64,000 nt of DNA, from contig JAFXOI010000001.1 in the NCBI GenBank assembly GCA_017528825.1, forward strand, positions 62,001-126,000. The letters run 5' to 3'. Source of the stretch: Elusimicrobiaceae bacterium (lineage in GTDB: Bacteria; Elusimicrobiota; Elusimicrobia; Elusimicrobiales; Elusimicrobiaceae). Positions 8,995-18,280 of this stretch are shown piece by piece (the stretch's first letter is position 1; every line of letters starts with the position of its first letter). Made by a program: the position numbers and the translations under genes. The notes below the pieces were generated by a model, which ran no database searches, was not told the DNA's origin, and saw nothing but the letters and a program-made list of their open reading frames with translations.

Positions 8995-9580
8995 TCTCTA
9001 CGTCCTTATTAAAATCGTCAATGTTCTGTACCGGCATTCCGGATGCACATAACGGGCAATCCTTAGCGCTAAATGTCTGAATTGGATACGAGAGCAGGGC
9101 CCGTAGCGGCAAAGTCAACGGTAAAATACCCATGGAGCGGTCCACCATTACCGTAATGCCTAGCACTTTTGCGCCGGCGGATTTCACTAAGGCTTCCGCC
9201 TGCAATACTTTGCGCCCGCCCACGGTGACGTCATCTACTAATAGCACCGTTTCACCCGGTTTAATGACAAAATTATGTTTTAGAATTAATTTTCCTTTAT
9301 CATCTTTAGAAGCAAAAATGGCCCGTGCTCCGCGCACGCGCGCCACTTCTTGCGCCAACACGGAGTTGGAAGGAGTTAAAGCCATAACCACGTCGGATTT
9401 GGCTGGAAATTTGTCGCTCATGGCTTGGGCAATTTTTTGTGCCAAATGCGGATGCTGAAGCAAAAGTGATGTTTGAATATATGTCTGACTGTGAAAGCCG
9501 GAAGGCATCACAAAATGTCCTTCTACCACGGCTCCGTGTTCTTGCAAAAGTGACAACAAATCTAGATTATTTCTTGGCAT
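8987..9580 (-). CDS. pyrE: Orotate phosphoribosyltransferase
   Basis: 197 aa type I phosphoribosyltransferase. The PRPP-binding loop is VLLVDDVTVGGRK, a slight variant of the usual VEDVxTTGxS; the flexible loop contains ASKDDKGKLILKHNF. It converts orotate and PRPP to OMP in pyrimidine synthesis. The C-terminus carries a CPLCASGMP motif, a Cys pair seen in the longer archaeal/bacterial OPRT subgroup. Its start overlaps the AsmA-like gene by 14 nt. An adenine-type PRTase is less likely. Confidence 0.85.
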   Translation of the reverse strand: MPRNNLDLLSLLQEHGAVVEGHFVMPSGFHSQTYIQTSLLLQHPHLAQKIAQAMSDKFPAKSDVVMALTPSNSVLAQEVARVRGARAIFASKDDKGKLILKHNFVIKPGETVLLVDDVTVGGRKVLQAEALVKSAGAKVLGITVMVDRSMGILPLTLPLRALLSYPIQTFSAKDCPLCASGMPVQNIDDFNKDVENA

Positions 9581-11873
9581 TAAACTCTCCTTTCACAAAT
9601 TCTTTACTCTTCGTAAAATTCGTACGCAAACCACGCGCACGGGCAGCTGTGATTTGTTCATTGGTTTTTTTGGCACGCAGCATTTCCAGTTTAGGTTTTA
9701 ACATGGAAGAAGACACCTTAAAGGAAAGTGCCGGATTGCCGTTTTCATCGGTCAAATTTTCCGCCAGCACACCGCGCCGAGACGAAGGAGTAATCATCGT
9801 CCAAATCACCAGCTCAAATGTTTCACGCACCCAGTCCGTCCATCCGGACACTGCCGCCGAAATAATCGGCCCCTGCGTAAAAGCGTTGTTAATAATCATT
9901 GTACCCTTTTTGAAGTCCGTTGAAACAGCCATTTCTTCAAATGCCACATCTTTGAGCACTTCCCCCACCTTAAAACTTCCGCTGCTTTCCATCCGGTGCA
10001 ACATAATAAATGGGGTATAAGTAACGCTTAAAGCCTCTTGTTCTTCCGCTACTTTTTCCATTTGATGAATGATACCGTCTTCCAGTTTCATATCCACAGT
10101 ACCATCTAAATCTGCCGCACCCGGCAACAGCCCTGTAAACGCAAACTCTGCATTAAATCGCTTACCGGACAAGACACTGCTGCCAAAAGTATCAGCATAT
10201 AACGTACCCGAAAAACGAGGCATAAAGGTCGGCAAACGATCGCGGAAATTACGCATCCAAGCCAACTCTCCCGTCTGCAACGGAGTGGGGGCGGACGGTT
10301 TTTCCGGAATCGCTAAAATAACATCCACGAAATCCGCTACTACCCCAATAAAAGCCATCGGATCAAAATGCTTTAAGTAAATAGATGTATCAATAGTACG
10401 GTTGTCTTTTTTGATTTTATTAATAGACAGTCTTAATTTGAGCGGCACTTTGTTAAGTAACGCCGAAGAAATGTACGCATACACATCATCATTACGGTAC
10501 GATCCTGTCATTTTTAATTCGTCAAAAACAGTATCGGCTACATGTACTTGACCCGAAGTAGTCTTGGCATACAAATCCGTAAAATTCTTCTTGGCGATAA
10601 ACTGCCCGTTTACATCTTTTGCCTTAAATCCCCAAAAATCACCCGTTACATTTTTGGCGGTTAATTCCAATTGAGGCAAAACATTGCGGCCCTTATTAGA
10701 CTGATAATTACCGGATGCGGCAGTTTGACCGGCTAACTTGAATCGATTGAGTGCCGGCCAGTGCTTGCTAAGCGTATTTAAGTCCGTTGAATCTGTCTTA
10801 AACGTGATATCTGCCGTTACCGGTGCACTGGCAAAATCGATTTCTCCGCTAGCCGTAACCGAGGTTAAATTACTGTGAAGGGTGGTTTCTTCCAGTGTTA
10901 AATGGGTATAGGTATCGTTCAGATTTCCTTTCACCGATAAAGTCGTAGCAGGAACGCTAAAAACGGGTAAATCTTTTTTGAAAACGGATAAATCTTGTTG
11001 GTCAAAAGCAGGCGCTTTGGCCTGTAAGGAAAAAGTAGGTTGGCGTAAATTTTCCAAATCTATCGTCATATTTACCGGCTTACGGAAAACCGCCACATGC
11101 GTTTTGAAATTACGCAGTCCAAACTTGGTCCATCTAAAATCTGCAAAATTAATTTGTCCCACTCCGCGTATCTCTAAATCAGAAATATTATCTCCCCATT
11201 GATTGCGCAGTACGGTTTCCAAGCGAAAATCAGACCAATCATTAAATCTCAATTTCCGAAAATGCATATTGAGCCCGTAAATGGCATGGCTGACTCCGCT
11301 TTTTAAATCTTTATAACTCATTACCCCGTTGCGAATGCGCCAGTCTTCAATTTTAATTTGCCATTTCTGACCGGTTTGTTCATTGACATACGTGGGTTGC
11401 GCTTCAGACATTTTTACGGGAGGTACATTATAAATACCGTCTTCCGCACGCAAAACATTAATACGCGGTTTTTGCAGGGTGACTTCATCAATAATCAGTT
11501 CATGATCTAACAAGGGTAATAACTGATAACGAATCAATACAGATTCGGCCGACACCACCTCTTCGCCCGGTTGCACTTCACTGTCCAACACGGCAAAACC
11601 CTTCAGCTCCACGGTATTTAAGAATTTCAGATCCAAAGAAGAAATGATGACAGGCCGGTTAAATACTTTTTGCAATTGATAGGTCATGGCCTGACTGATT
11701 TGCTGGGCGTTAAACATATGGCTTATCGCCACCCACGACACCCCACCGATCAAAAATACAAGCATGACTACAAACAACAACGTGCGCAGCAGTATTGTAA
11801 ACAACCGGCCCACCCAATGCCACGCGCTAGATTTCTTTGTTTTCTTAGTTGTAGTCTGTTCTTTTTTGCTCAT
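9567..11873 (-). CDS. AsmA-like inner-membrane protein (bridge-like lipid-transfer superfamily)
   Basis: 768 aa. A basic Lys/Thr-rich cytoplasmic start (1-16) is followed by one transmembrane helix at about 24-51 (LFTILLRTLLFVVMLVFLIG) and a long periplasmic beta-rich domain. The AsmA signature of a hydrophobic N-helix followed by FNRPVIISSLDLKFLNTVELKGF is clear, and the C-terminus resembles AsmA/DUF748 tails. AsmA, TamB and YhdP relatives help move phospholipids to the outer membrane, which implies a diderm envelope here. It overlaps the upstream protease gene by 4 nt. Confidence 0.8.
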   Translation of the reverse strand: MSKKEQTTTKKTKKSSAWHWVGRLFTILLRTLLFVVMLVFLIGGVSWVAISHMFNAQQISQAMTYQLQKVFNRPVIISSLDLKFLNTVELKGFAVLDSEVQPGEEVVSAESVLIRYQLLPLLDHELIIDEVTLQKPRINVLRAEDGIYNVPPVKMSEAQPTYVNEQTGQKWQIKIEDWRIRNGVMSYKDLKSGVSHAIYGLNMHFRKLRFNDWSDFRLETVLRNQWGDNISDLEIRGVGQINFADFRWTKFGLRNFKTHVAVFRKPVNMTIDLENLRQPTFSLQAKAPAFDQQDLSVFKKDLPVFSVPATTLSVKGNLNDTYTHLTLEETTLHSNLTSVTASGEIDFASAPVTADITFKTDSTDLNTLSKHWPALNRFKLAGQTAASGNYQSNKGRNVLPQLELTAKNVTGDFWGFKAKDVNGQFIAKKNFTDLYAKTTSGQVHVADTVFDELKMTGSYRNDDVYAYISSALLNKVPLKLRLSINKIKKDNRTIDTSIYLKHFDPMAFIGVVADFVDVILAIPEKPSAPTPLQTGELAWMRNFRDRLPTFMPRFSGTLYADTFGSSVLSGKRFNAEFAFTGLLPGAADLDGTVDMKLEDGIIHQMEKVAEEQEALSVTYTPFIMLHRMESSGSFKVGEVLKDVAFEEMAVSTDFKKGTMIINNAFTQGPIISAAVSGWTDWVRETFELVIWTMITPSSRRGVLAENLTDENGNPALSFKVSSSMLKPKLEMLRAKKTNEQITAARARGLRTNFTKSKEFVKGEFNAKK

Positions 11874-12568
11874 ACTGCACTGGAAGGATTAGAGGAAAAC
11901 CATCCCGCCACAAAATGAAAAATCAGTTTCCACACGTGCCAGCTTTCTCTTCCGATAGTAGCCGCCATCTCTAATAAATGCACCCGTTGCGGAAACAGTA
12001 ATTTTAATACTAATACCAGCACCAAGGCATTACATAAAATAATCATAACCGCCGAGAACACACGTCCGCCGGCTAGTTTCAAATCAGGTTGGTCCACTTC
12101 CCACAAAGTTTGAAAGGTTTGTACAAAATGAAATGCCATGAAAAATCCTACCACAAACACGAAGGCCGAACGATAGGGAGCCGCATCTACGAACAAATCA
12201 ACTGCCAAATATAAAAACCCCGTTAAAATAGCATAGAACGGCACAAAATAAGGAGCCAATACTACCATCGTATTGTAACGGTCCATTGTGACATGTCCGT
12301 TATCTTTGTTGACCGTAATAGAATGCACGCGGTACCCACACAACAAAGCCGCCACAGCGTGCGTTGTTTCGTGCGCCCATACATACATCCGTTCAAATTT
12401 ATATCCGCCAAAATGGATCACACAATAAAGTGCCGCCCCGGCTAATAGTCCTACGGCCACCTGAAAGTCTTTTAAGACGTAGAAAAAAGCCCCCACCGTT
12501 TCTACGCCCACCCAAAACACCGTAGGCATTAATAAAATTGCAATGAGTAATTTAATCCATTTGTTCAT
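11870..12568 (-). CDS. M50-like membrane zinc metalloprotease
   Basis: 232 aa with about five or six membrane segments. Segment two is followed by WAHETTHAV, an HExxH zinc site at 66-70, placing it near site-2 protease-like M50B peptidases. A PDZ domain is absent. The start chosen is the ATG at 12568, which overlaps the lipoate ligase stop as ATGA; a frame start at 12586 is possible. Encoded between lipoate ligase and an AsmA-like protein in the gcv operon. Substrate unknown; it may act in envelope stress or be inactive. Confidence 0.7.
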   Translation of the reverse strand: MNKWIKLLIAILLMPTVFWVGVETVGAFFYVLKDFQVAVGLLAGAALYCVIHFGGYKFERMYVWAHETTHAVAALLCGYRVHSITVNKDNGHVTMDRYNTMVVLAPYFVPFYAILTGFLYLAVDLFVDAAPYRSAFVFVVGFFMAFHFVQTFQTLWEVDQPDLKLAGGRVFSAVMIILCNALVLVLVLKLLFPQRVHLLEMAATIGRESWHVWKLIFHFVAGWFSSNPSSAV

Positions 12569-13263
12569 AAAAATTTCTTGGTCCACGCATCCGTTTGATA
12601 AACTGTTCGTGCTAAATTTTTAGCAATGTCTAATGTTTCCCGAGATATCATTTTTGTTTGGAACGTACAGGCCCATATTTTTTCCAAACCTGCCACAATA
12701 GCCCGGCGAAATTGTACCTCTGTGCGCGCGCCGGTAAGTTGCAAAGAACCTTGGTATAATACCACTTTCCCAAAACGCCGTAACGCTCCCCCTAAAATTT
12801 TATGTCCGCCCTCTAACAAATCATCCTCTACCGGACGGGCAAAACAGCCGTTGGCAATCCCGTTTTGTTGTGGAGCATAAGCCGTAGCACTCACCGCACT
12901 TTGGCGAATCGGCTGGGCAATTTTTGCTTGCACAAAAGCCTGTTCGATAGCGCCATGCAACTGGGCATACATCGTTTGCGGGCGTAGTGTTTCACTTGGA
13001 AAAATCAAACTAAAGGTTAAATCCTCTCCATGAAATACAAGTCCGCCCCCCGTAGGTCGCCGGCACAAGGCGCCTGCCTGCAAAGGCACTTGTTTACGCA
13101 CCAAATCATAGAACTGCGCATAGCCAAACGTCACTGCCGGGCCGTCCGTCCAATGGTAAAACCGCAGTACCGGTTCTGCCAAAGGCTCCCGCGCCAAGGT
13201 TTCGTCCAAAGCCATGTGCTCATAGACAGTTAGCGCAGGAGTTAATAATTGAACAGCCGCCAT
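12565..13263 (-). CDS. Lipoate-protein ligase A family protein
   Basis: 232 aa with the biotin/lipoyl transferase fold: RRPTGGGLVFHGEDLTFSL carries the substrate-binding glycine loop, and GGHKILGGALRRFG holds the conserved catalytic Lys region. It attaches lipoate or octanoate to lipoyl domains. The separate LplA accessory C-terminal domain is missing, so it may be an LipM/LipL-type octanoyl transferase. The gene starts 1 nt after gcvPB, so GcvH, encoded upstream, is the obvious acceptor. Confidence 0.85.
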   Translation of the reverse strand: MAAVQLLTPALTVYEHMALDETLAREPLAEPVLRFYHWTDGPAVTFGYAQFYDLVRKQVPLQAGALCRRPTGGGLVFHGEDLTFSLIFPSETLRPQTMYAQLHGAIEQAFVQAKIAQPIRQSAVSATAYAPQQNGIANGCFARPVEDDLLEGGHKILGGALRRFGKVVLYQGSLQLTGARTEVQFRRAIVAGLEKIWACTFQTKMISRETLDIAKNLARTVYQTDAWTKKFL

Positions 13264-13264
13264 A

Positions 13265-14716
13265 TTACCAATGTAAATTCGGCTCGCGGGCGGCGCCTAC
13301 TTCGTCGATACGCGCCACAGGCTGCGTATGCGGAGCCTGCTTCACCGCTTCCGGTGCATTCTGAGCTTCTTCAAAGATCTTTTTCAAGGCTTCGGCAAAA
13401 GCCTCCAACATATCCCGGCTCTCTGTTTCGGTCGGCTCAATCATCAAGGCTTCCGGAACAATGAGCGGGAAATAAATCGTCGGAGCATAAAAGCCGTAAT
13501 CCAACAACCGCTTGGCTACATCACTGGTATGTACCCCATTCATTTTTTCCTTTTGAATCGTCAGCACACACTCGTGCATACACGCACTGTCAAAGAAGGC
13601 CGGGAAAGCCTCTTTGAGCAGTACCCGCATGTAATTGGCACTTAATACCGCATCTTCTGAAATCGTTTTTAATGTTTTTCCGTCAAACTGACGCAAATAA
13701 CAATAGGCACGGATACATACCGCGATATTTCCATAAAAAGATTTCATTTTCCCCAAACTTTTCGGCATTTTCCCACTTAGCGTGTAGCTGCCTTTGGCGG
13801 TTTTGGTTACCATCGGTTTAGGTAAATACGGAGCTAATTTTTCCGTAGCCCCCACAGGGCCAGCCCCCGGGCCGCCGCCGCCATGAGGAGCCGCAAAAGT
13901 CTTATGCAAATTCAAGTGCATGATATCAATGCCAAAGTCTGCCGGTTTAGCAGAACCGATCAGTGCATTAAAATTGGCTCCGTCCATGTATAACAAGGCA
14001 CCGGCGTCATGTACTAACTGGGCAATTTGACGTATTTCTTTTTCAAAAAGACCTACTGTATTGGGCACCGTTAACATAACCACAGCGGTCCGCTCTGACA
14101 AAGCATTTTTTAAGGCCTGTAAATCCACACGTCCATCCGCGCCGGATTTTATATTTATCACCTGATAGCCCGCCATATGAGAAGTGGCCGGATTGGTACC
14201 ATGCGCCGTGTCGGGCACAATTACTTCCGTACGCTTTTTGTCTTTTAAGGCATCAAAATAAGCACGCGCCGTCAAAATACCGGTTAGTTCTCCATGAGCT
14301 CCGGCTGCCGGCTGCAACGTAAAGGCCGCTAGTCCGGTAATTTCTTTGAGCATTTCTTGCAGATTATACAGCATCTCCAAAGTCCCTTGCACCGCTTGCT
14401 CCGGAGCAAAAGGATGTGCTTGCGCAAATTTATCTAAATTGCTAAGCACATCATAGGCTTTTGGATTGTATTTCATCGTGCAAGAACCCAATGGATAGAA
14501 ATGGCTGTCCAAACAATAATTCTGACGGGACAAATTGGTAAAATGCCGCACGGTATCCTGTTCTGTAAGTTCAGGCAAGCGGTCTTTGGTTTTGCGCAAA
14601 TACTTGGCCGGCACATATTTTTCCGGTCCAAATTGCGGTTTTTCAAAACGCACACCGCGCCGGCCCGCGTGGGATTTTTCAATACTGAGTTTACTGGTTT
14701 TCAAAATCTCTTGCAT
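13265..14716 (-). CDS. gcvPB: Glycine dehydrogenase (decarboxylating) subunit 2
   Basis: 483 aa. The PLP lysine is K272 in NLHKTFAAPHGGGGPG. This is the C-terminal half of the split P protein of the glycine cleavage system; it forms the active site with GcvPA, decarboxylating glycine and passing the aminomethyl group to GcvH lipoate. The DGANFNA segment and GSCTMKYNP motif are typical. Normal length. It begins 1 nt after the gcvPA stop. Confidence 0.97.
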   Translation of the reverse strand: MQEILKTSKLSIEKSHAGRRGVRFEKPQFGPEKYVPAKYLRKTKDRLPELTEQDTVRHFTNLSRQNYCLDSHFYPLGSCTMKYNPKAYDVLSNLDKFAQAHPFAPEQAVQGTLEMLYNLQEMLKEITGLAAFTLQPAAGAHGELTGILTARAYFDALKDKKRTEVIVPDTAHGTNPATSHMAGYQVINIKSGADGRVDLQALKNALSERTAVVMLTVPNTVGLFEKEIRQIAQLVHDAGALLYMDGANFNALIGSAKPADFGIDIMHLNLHKTFAAPHGGGGPGAGPVGATEKLAPYLPKPMVTKTAKGSYTLSGKMPKSLGKMKSFYGNIAVCIRAYCYLRQFDGKTLKTISEDAVLSANYMRVLLKEAFPAFFDSACMHECVLTIQKEKMNGVHTSDVAKRLLDYGFYAPTIYFPLIVPEALMIEPTETESRDMLEAFAEALKKIFEEAQNAPEAVKQAPHTQPVARIDEVGAAREPNLHW

Positions 14717-14717
14717 A

Positions 14718-16040
14718 TTAAAACCCCCTCATAGCCGTTACATAAGCATTCAAATCGGCGTCGGTTTTTGTTTCCGTTACGCATACCTGCAAACAATTTT
14801 TTAATTCCTTGCTCACTTGGCCCAAATCATAGCCGGCGGCAATTCCTTTTTTCGCCAATTTTTTAATGACTTGTTTCGCCGGAACATTGAGCCGCAACAC
14901 AAACTCATTAAAGAACGGAGTATGGAATTGAAGCGTGTGCCCGTCCGCTTGCAAGAGCTCGGCCAGTCGGTGCGCTTTTTCCAAATTAAGTTCAGCTACT
15001 TCTCTAAGTCCCTCAGGCCCCAACAAGGTCATATAAATAACCGCATTTAAGGCACACAAAGCCTGGTTGGAACAAATGTTAGAAGCAGCCCGCTCCCGGC
15101 GAATATGCTGTTCGCGTGCTTGCAAGGTCAGCACAAAACTGCGCTTGCCGTTTTTATCTTTTGCCATTCCCACAATACGACCGGGCACTTGGCGAACAAA
15201 TTCTTTTTTGCAGGTAAAAATCCCCAATCCCGGGCCACCAAAATGCATCGCATTTCCAAGCGGTTGCCCTTCGGCCACGGCAAAATCAGCTCCGTACTGG
15301 CCCGGTGTATGCACCAAAGAAAGTGCCAGTGGTTTAGCCACCGTTACAAATAAGGCCCCAGCTTTATGCACCAGTTCTCCGATATCTTCCAGCGGTTCTA
15401 ATTGCCCGAAAAAGTTCGGCCCGGCTACTAAGAACGCAGATACTTCCGGCGTCAGTTGTTTTTCCAAAGCCGCCAAATCTACCGTACCGTTTTGCAAAGG
15501 TACTTCTTCCAATTTCACGTTAGCGGTGTGTTTCAGATAAGTCTTTAACACTTCTTTGTAATGCGGATGCAAACCGGCAGAATATAAAATTTTAGTACGG
15601 TTATTGACTCGCAAACAAGCGGCCGCCGCTTCCGCCAAGGCCGTAGCTCCGTCATAATGAGAAGCACTGCATACATCCATATCAAATAACGCACAAATAC
15701 AGCTTTGAAATTCATAAATCGTTTGCAAAGTACCTTGGCTGGCTTCCGCTTGATAAGGAGTATAAGCGGTTAAAAATTCCCCGCGGCTACTTAGTGCATT
15801 TACAGCCGCCGGAATAAAATGTTCTTCACAACCGGCTCCAATAAAATTGGACAACGATTGATTTTTATCGGCCAGTTCTTTGATGTGACGAGTCAGTGCT
15901 CCTTCCGGCAAGGCTTCCGGCAAAGAAATAACCGGATGTAATAAATCCGCCGGCACTTGTGCAAACAACTCTTGCACCGTGGACGCACCGATTTTTTGAA
16001 GCATTATTTTTTTATCTTCTTGAGTATGGGGAGTAAACAT
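14718..16040 (-). CDS. gcvPA: Glycine dehydrogenase (decarboxylating) subunit 1
   Basis: 440 aa, the N-terminal-half subunit of the split P protein. Motifs are FIGAGCEEHFIPAAV, TAYTPYQAEASQGTLQ and ASHYDGATALAEAA, all standard for GcvPA. An AGAGGA ribosome site lies 5 nt before the ATG. A terminator-like hairpin sits in the 39-nt gap after gcvH, so its expression may be lower than gcvT-gcvH or may be controlled there. Confidence 0.97.
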   Translation of the reverse strand: MFTPHTQEDKKIMLQKIGASTVQELFAQVPADLLHPVISLPEALPEGALTRHIKELADKNQSLSNFIGAGCEEHFIPAAVNALSSRGEFLTAYTPYQAEASQGTLQTIYEFQSCICALFDMDVCSASHYDGATALAEAAAACLRVNNRTKILYSAGLHPHYKEVLKTYLKHTANVKLEEVPLQNGTVDLAALEKQLTPEVSAFLVAGPNFFGQLEPLEDIGELVHKAGALFVTVAKPLALSLVHTPGQYGADFAVAEGQPLGNAMHFGGPGLGIFTCKKEFVRQVPGRIVGMAKDKNGKRSFVLTLQAREQHIRRERAASNICSNQALCALNAVIYMTLLGPEGLREVAELNLEKAHRLAELLQADGHTLQFHTPFFNEFVLRLNVPAKQVIKKLAKKGIAAGYDLGQVSKELKNCLQVCVTETKTDADLNAYVTAMRGF

Positions 16041-16050
16041 AAAATCCTCT

Positions 16051-16074
16051 AAAAAACCCCGCCCACAGGCGGGG
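16051..16074 (-). terminator. Intercistronic terminator/attenuator between gcvH and gcvPA
   Basis: On the minus strand CCCCGCC (16068-16074 side) pairs with GGCGGGG around a 4-nt loop, followed by six T, directly before the gcvPA ribosome site. It has the form of an intrinsic terminator inside the operon. It might cause partial termination or define the 3' end of a gcvT-gcvH transcript. Confidence 0.75.
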
Positions 16075-16079
16075 ATTTA

Positions 16080-16460
16080 TTATTTATCTAAGGTGTCTTG
16101 GTAGGCCTTCAAATCCATTAATCCTTCATATTCTTCCGGTTTGCTGGCTTTGATTTTAAATAGCCATCCATCCCCGTGCGCAGCGCGGTTGACCAAGGCC
16201 GGATCTGCATTGACTGCCTCGTTCACTTCTACAATTTCGCCGCTGAGCGGAGCATAAATTTCGCTGGCAGATTTAACAGATTCAATTACACAGCAATTTT
16301 GTCCGGCGGTTACTTGCGTGCCAATTTTCGGCAAATCTACAAACACAATATCTCCGATTTCCTGCTGAGCATATTCGCTAATTCCCACAGTGGCCACTCC
16401 ATTTTCCAAATAAGCCCATTCATGCGTTTTTACATATTTACTATTTTCTGCCGTATGCAT
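16080..16460 (-). CDS. gcvH: Glycine cleavage system H protein
   Basis: 126 aa, the standard length. The lipoyl-lysine is K63 in the ESVKSASEIYAP motif. GcvH carries the aminomethyl intermediate from GcvPA/PB to GcvT and its dihydrolipoyl arm to Lpd (not encoded here). It sits 9 nt after gcvT, and the lipoylating enzyme lies three genes downstream. Confidence 0.97.
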   Translation of the reverse strand: MHTAENSKYVKTHEWAYLENGVATVGISEYAQQEIGDIVFVDLPKIGTQVTAGQNCCVIESVKSASEIYAPLSGEIVEVNEAVNADPALVNRAAHGDGWLFKIKASKPEEYEGLMDLKAYQDTLDK

Positions 16461-16469
16461 AATTTCTCC

Positions 16470-17549
16470 TTATACCCGATTTTGATAAAACGGTGTTTTG
16501 ACTTTCTTAGCCGGCAATTTGCGGCCGTGTATTTCTATTTCTACTGCGTCTCCTTCTTGTAAATCCGTATCGGCATATCCTACAGCAATCCCCTTAAACA
16601 ACGGAGAGAATGTACCGCTGGTGACATACCCTTTTTCTTTGCCGTCTTTAAAAATCTTGCATCCTTCGCGCGGCACACCGGGAACAGTCAACATGAACCC
16701 GGTCAATTTTCTTTTTAGACCGGCTACTTTTTGAGCAGAAAGGGCTTGTTGTCCGATAAATTTTTCTTTATCTAATTTAACCACCCACCCGCAACCTGCT
16801 TCATACGGGGTTTGTGTTCCGGTGGCATCTACGCCGTTAAGCAAATAGCCCGCTTCCAAACGTAGCACATCGCGCGCGCCCAGGCCGCAGGGTTTTACAC
16901 CGGCAGTTTTGAGGTTATCCCACAACGGCACAATCTGCGCCGGCGGCAACATAATTTCTACGCCGTCTTCGCCGGTATAACCGGTGCGGGTCACATATCC
17001 TTTGGCACCGAATAATTCGATTTCTTTAATCGTAAAACGTTCCATGTCCTGCACACCCGGTAGTAATGCAGCGGCATATTCCAAGGCCTTCGGCCCTTGT
17101 AAGGCAATCATGCCCCAGTTCTCACTATCATTGGTGATTTTGACGTCAAATCCGGCGGCATTTTTACTAAACCACGCCGCATCAATATCAATACAGGCCG
17201 CATTGACCACTACCAAATACTTCTCCGGAGAAAGCGCAAATGAAATAGCATCATCAATAATATGACCTTTTTCATCGACGAGATGTGAATAGGTCCCCTT
17301 GAACTGAGTACGTTTGATGATATTGGTATTCACATATTGCAAAAATTTCCACGCATCTTTCCCTTCTACCCATACTTGTCCCATATGAGAAACGTCGAAC
17401 ATACCCGCCGCTTCGCGCACGGCCTTATGCTCGGCTAAAATACTGTCAAACTGTACGGGCAACAACCACCCGTGAAAATCTACCATTTTTCCGCCGGCGG
17501 CCTCACAGGCAGCGCATAGCGGCGTTTTCTTCAAATTTTCTGTACTCAC
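16470..17549 (-). CDS. gcvT: Glycine cleavage system T protein (aminomethyltransferase)
   Basis: About 359 aa. The folate-binding aminomethyltransferase fold is evident from FDVSHMGQVWVEG, the ARDVLRLEAGYLLNG block and the GYVTSGTFSP tail. It transfers the methylene unit to tetrahydrofolate and releases ammonia. A GTG at 17549 is chosen because GGAGG lies 5 nt upstream of it; the GTG at 17561 would place the ribosome site inside the gene. First gene of the long leftward operon. The 95 nt before it are too short for a glycine riboswitch. Confidence 0.95.
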   Translation of the reverse strand: MSTENLKKTPLCAACEAAGGKMVDFHGWLLPVQFDSILAEHKAVREAAGMFDVSHMGQVWVEGKDAWKFLQYVNTNIIKRTQFKGTYSHLVDEKGHIIDDAISFALSPEKYLVVVNAACIDIDAAWFSKNAAGFDVKITNDSENWGMIALQGPKALEYAAALLPGVQDMERFTIKEIELFGAKGYVTRTGYTGEDGVEIMLPPAQIVPLWDNLKTAGVKPCGLGARDVLRLEAGYLLNGVDATGTQTPYEAGCGWVVKLDKEKFIGQQALSAQKVAGLKRKLTGFMLTVPGVPREGCKIFKDGKEKGYVTSGTFSPLFKGIAVGYADTDLQEGDAVEIEIHGRKLPAKKVKTPFYQNRV

Positions 17550-17629
17550 GGACTCCTCCACTATATATATGTATTGTATAAAATATAGGCCAAAAAAACA
17601 GAAGAAATACCAACGGTATTTTCCGCAAT

Positions 17630-17638
17630 TGCTATAAT
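17630..17638 (+). promoter_or_regulatory. Extended -10 promoter giving a likely leaderless transcript
   Basis: TGCTATAAT ends 6 nt before the ATG at 17645, so transcription should begin at or next to the start codon. No ribosome site is visible between them and no good -35 is seen. Confidence 0.6.
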
Positions 17639-17644
17639 AAGAAT

Positions 17645-18253
17645 ATGAGCGATACCCAAAGTGTGATTAGTGATGTAAAACTATTTATCGAACGGCTTAA
17701 AAAAGAAATGCCGGAAGTGTTCGGTTCTGCCGAGGAAAACTCCGCCGCCGAGCCGGACAAAATATTGTACGAAGGCAAATTGTATCCGGTGCGCATTCAC
17801 GTAACACCGGACCAAGAGGAAGGGGTGGATTTTAACGGAGAACTTTTTAATATCTATCTGCAAACCCCGCAAACCAATCCCAACACACTGGCCGAAACGT
17901 GGCTGCGCGAAAAAGCAACAGAGGTGTTAAAAGCCAAAACAGCTCAGTGGGCCGCTAAAATAGGGGTAGAATATAATAACGTAGTCATCAAAGATCAACA
18001 AACCTTGTGGGCCAGTTGCTCTGCTAAAAAGAATATCAATTACACCTACCGCATCATCAAAATGCCGCCTGCCATACGGGATTATTTAGTCGTGCATGAA
18101 TTGTGCCACTTAGTGCACATGAACCACGGCACCGAGTATTGGCAATTGGTAGGACAGTTCTGCCCAGATTACAAAACCTGCCGCCGATGGCTCAATGAAA
18201 ACCGCGGCGCAGTTTGTGCAAATCTGGAACTAAAATATACGCCGGAAAAATAA
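17645..18253 (+). CDS. YgjP-like zinc metallopeptidase (DUF45)
   Basis: 202 aa. The C-terminal catalytic part contains VVHELCHLVHMNHG, giving HExxH with H151, H155 and a third ligand at H161, followed by CRRWL. This is the YgjP/WLM-like M48-related family. The N-terminal about 45 residues are variable and charged. Divergent from the gcv operon and apparently leaderless. Biological role unknown; a cytoplasmic protease is likely because no signal peptide is seen. Confidence 0.85.
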   Translation: MSDTQSVISDVKLFIERLKKEMPEVFGSAEENSAAEPDKILYEGKLYPVRIHVTPDQEEGVDFNGELFNIYLQTPQTNPNTLAETWLREKATEVLKAKTAQWAAKIGVEYNNVVIKDQQTLWASCSAKKNINYTYRIIKMPPAIRDYLVVHELCHLVHMNHGTEYWQLVGQFCPDYKTCRRWLNENRGAVCANLELKYTPEK

Positions 18254-18280
18254 GCGAGTACAAAACATCTGTTAATGAAC

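Noticed and set aside
17550-17644. Possible glycine riboswitch upstream of gcvT
   Set aside because: Only about 95 nt lie between the divergent starts, with no recognisable aptamer helices.
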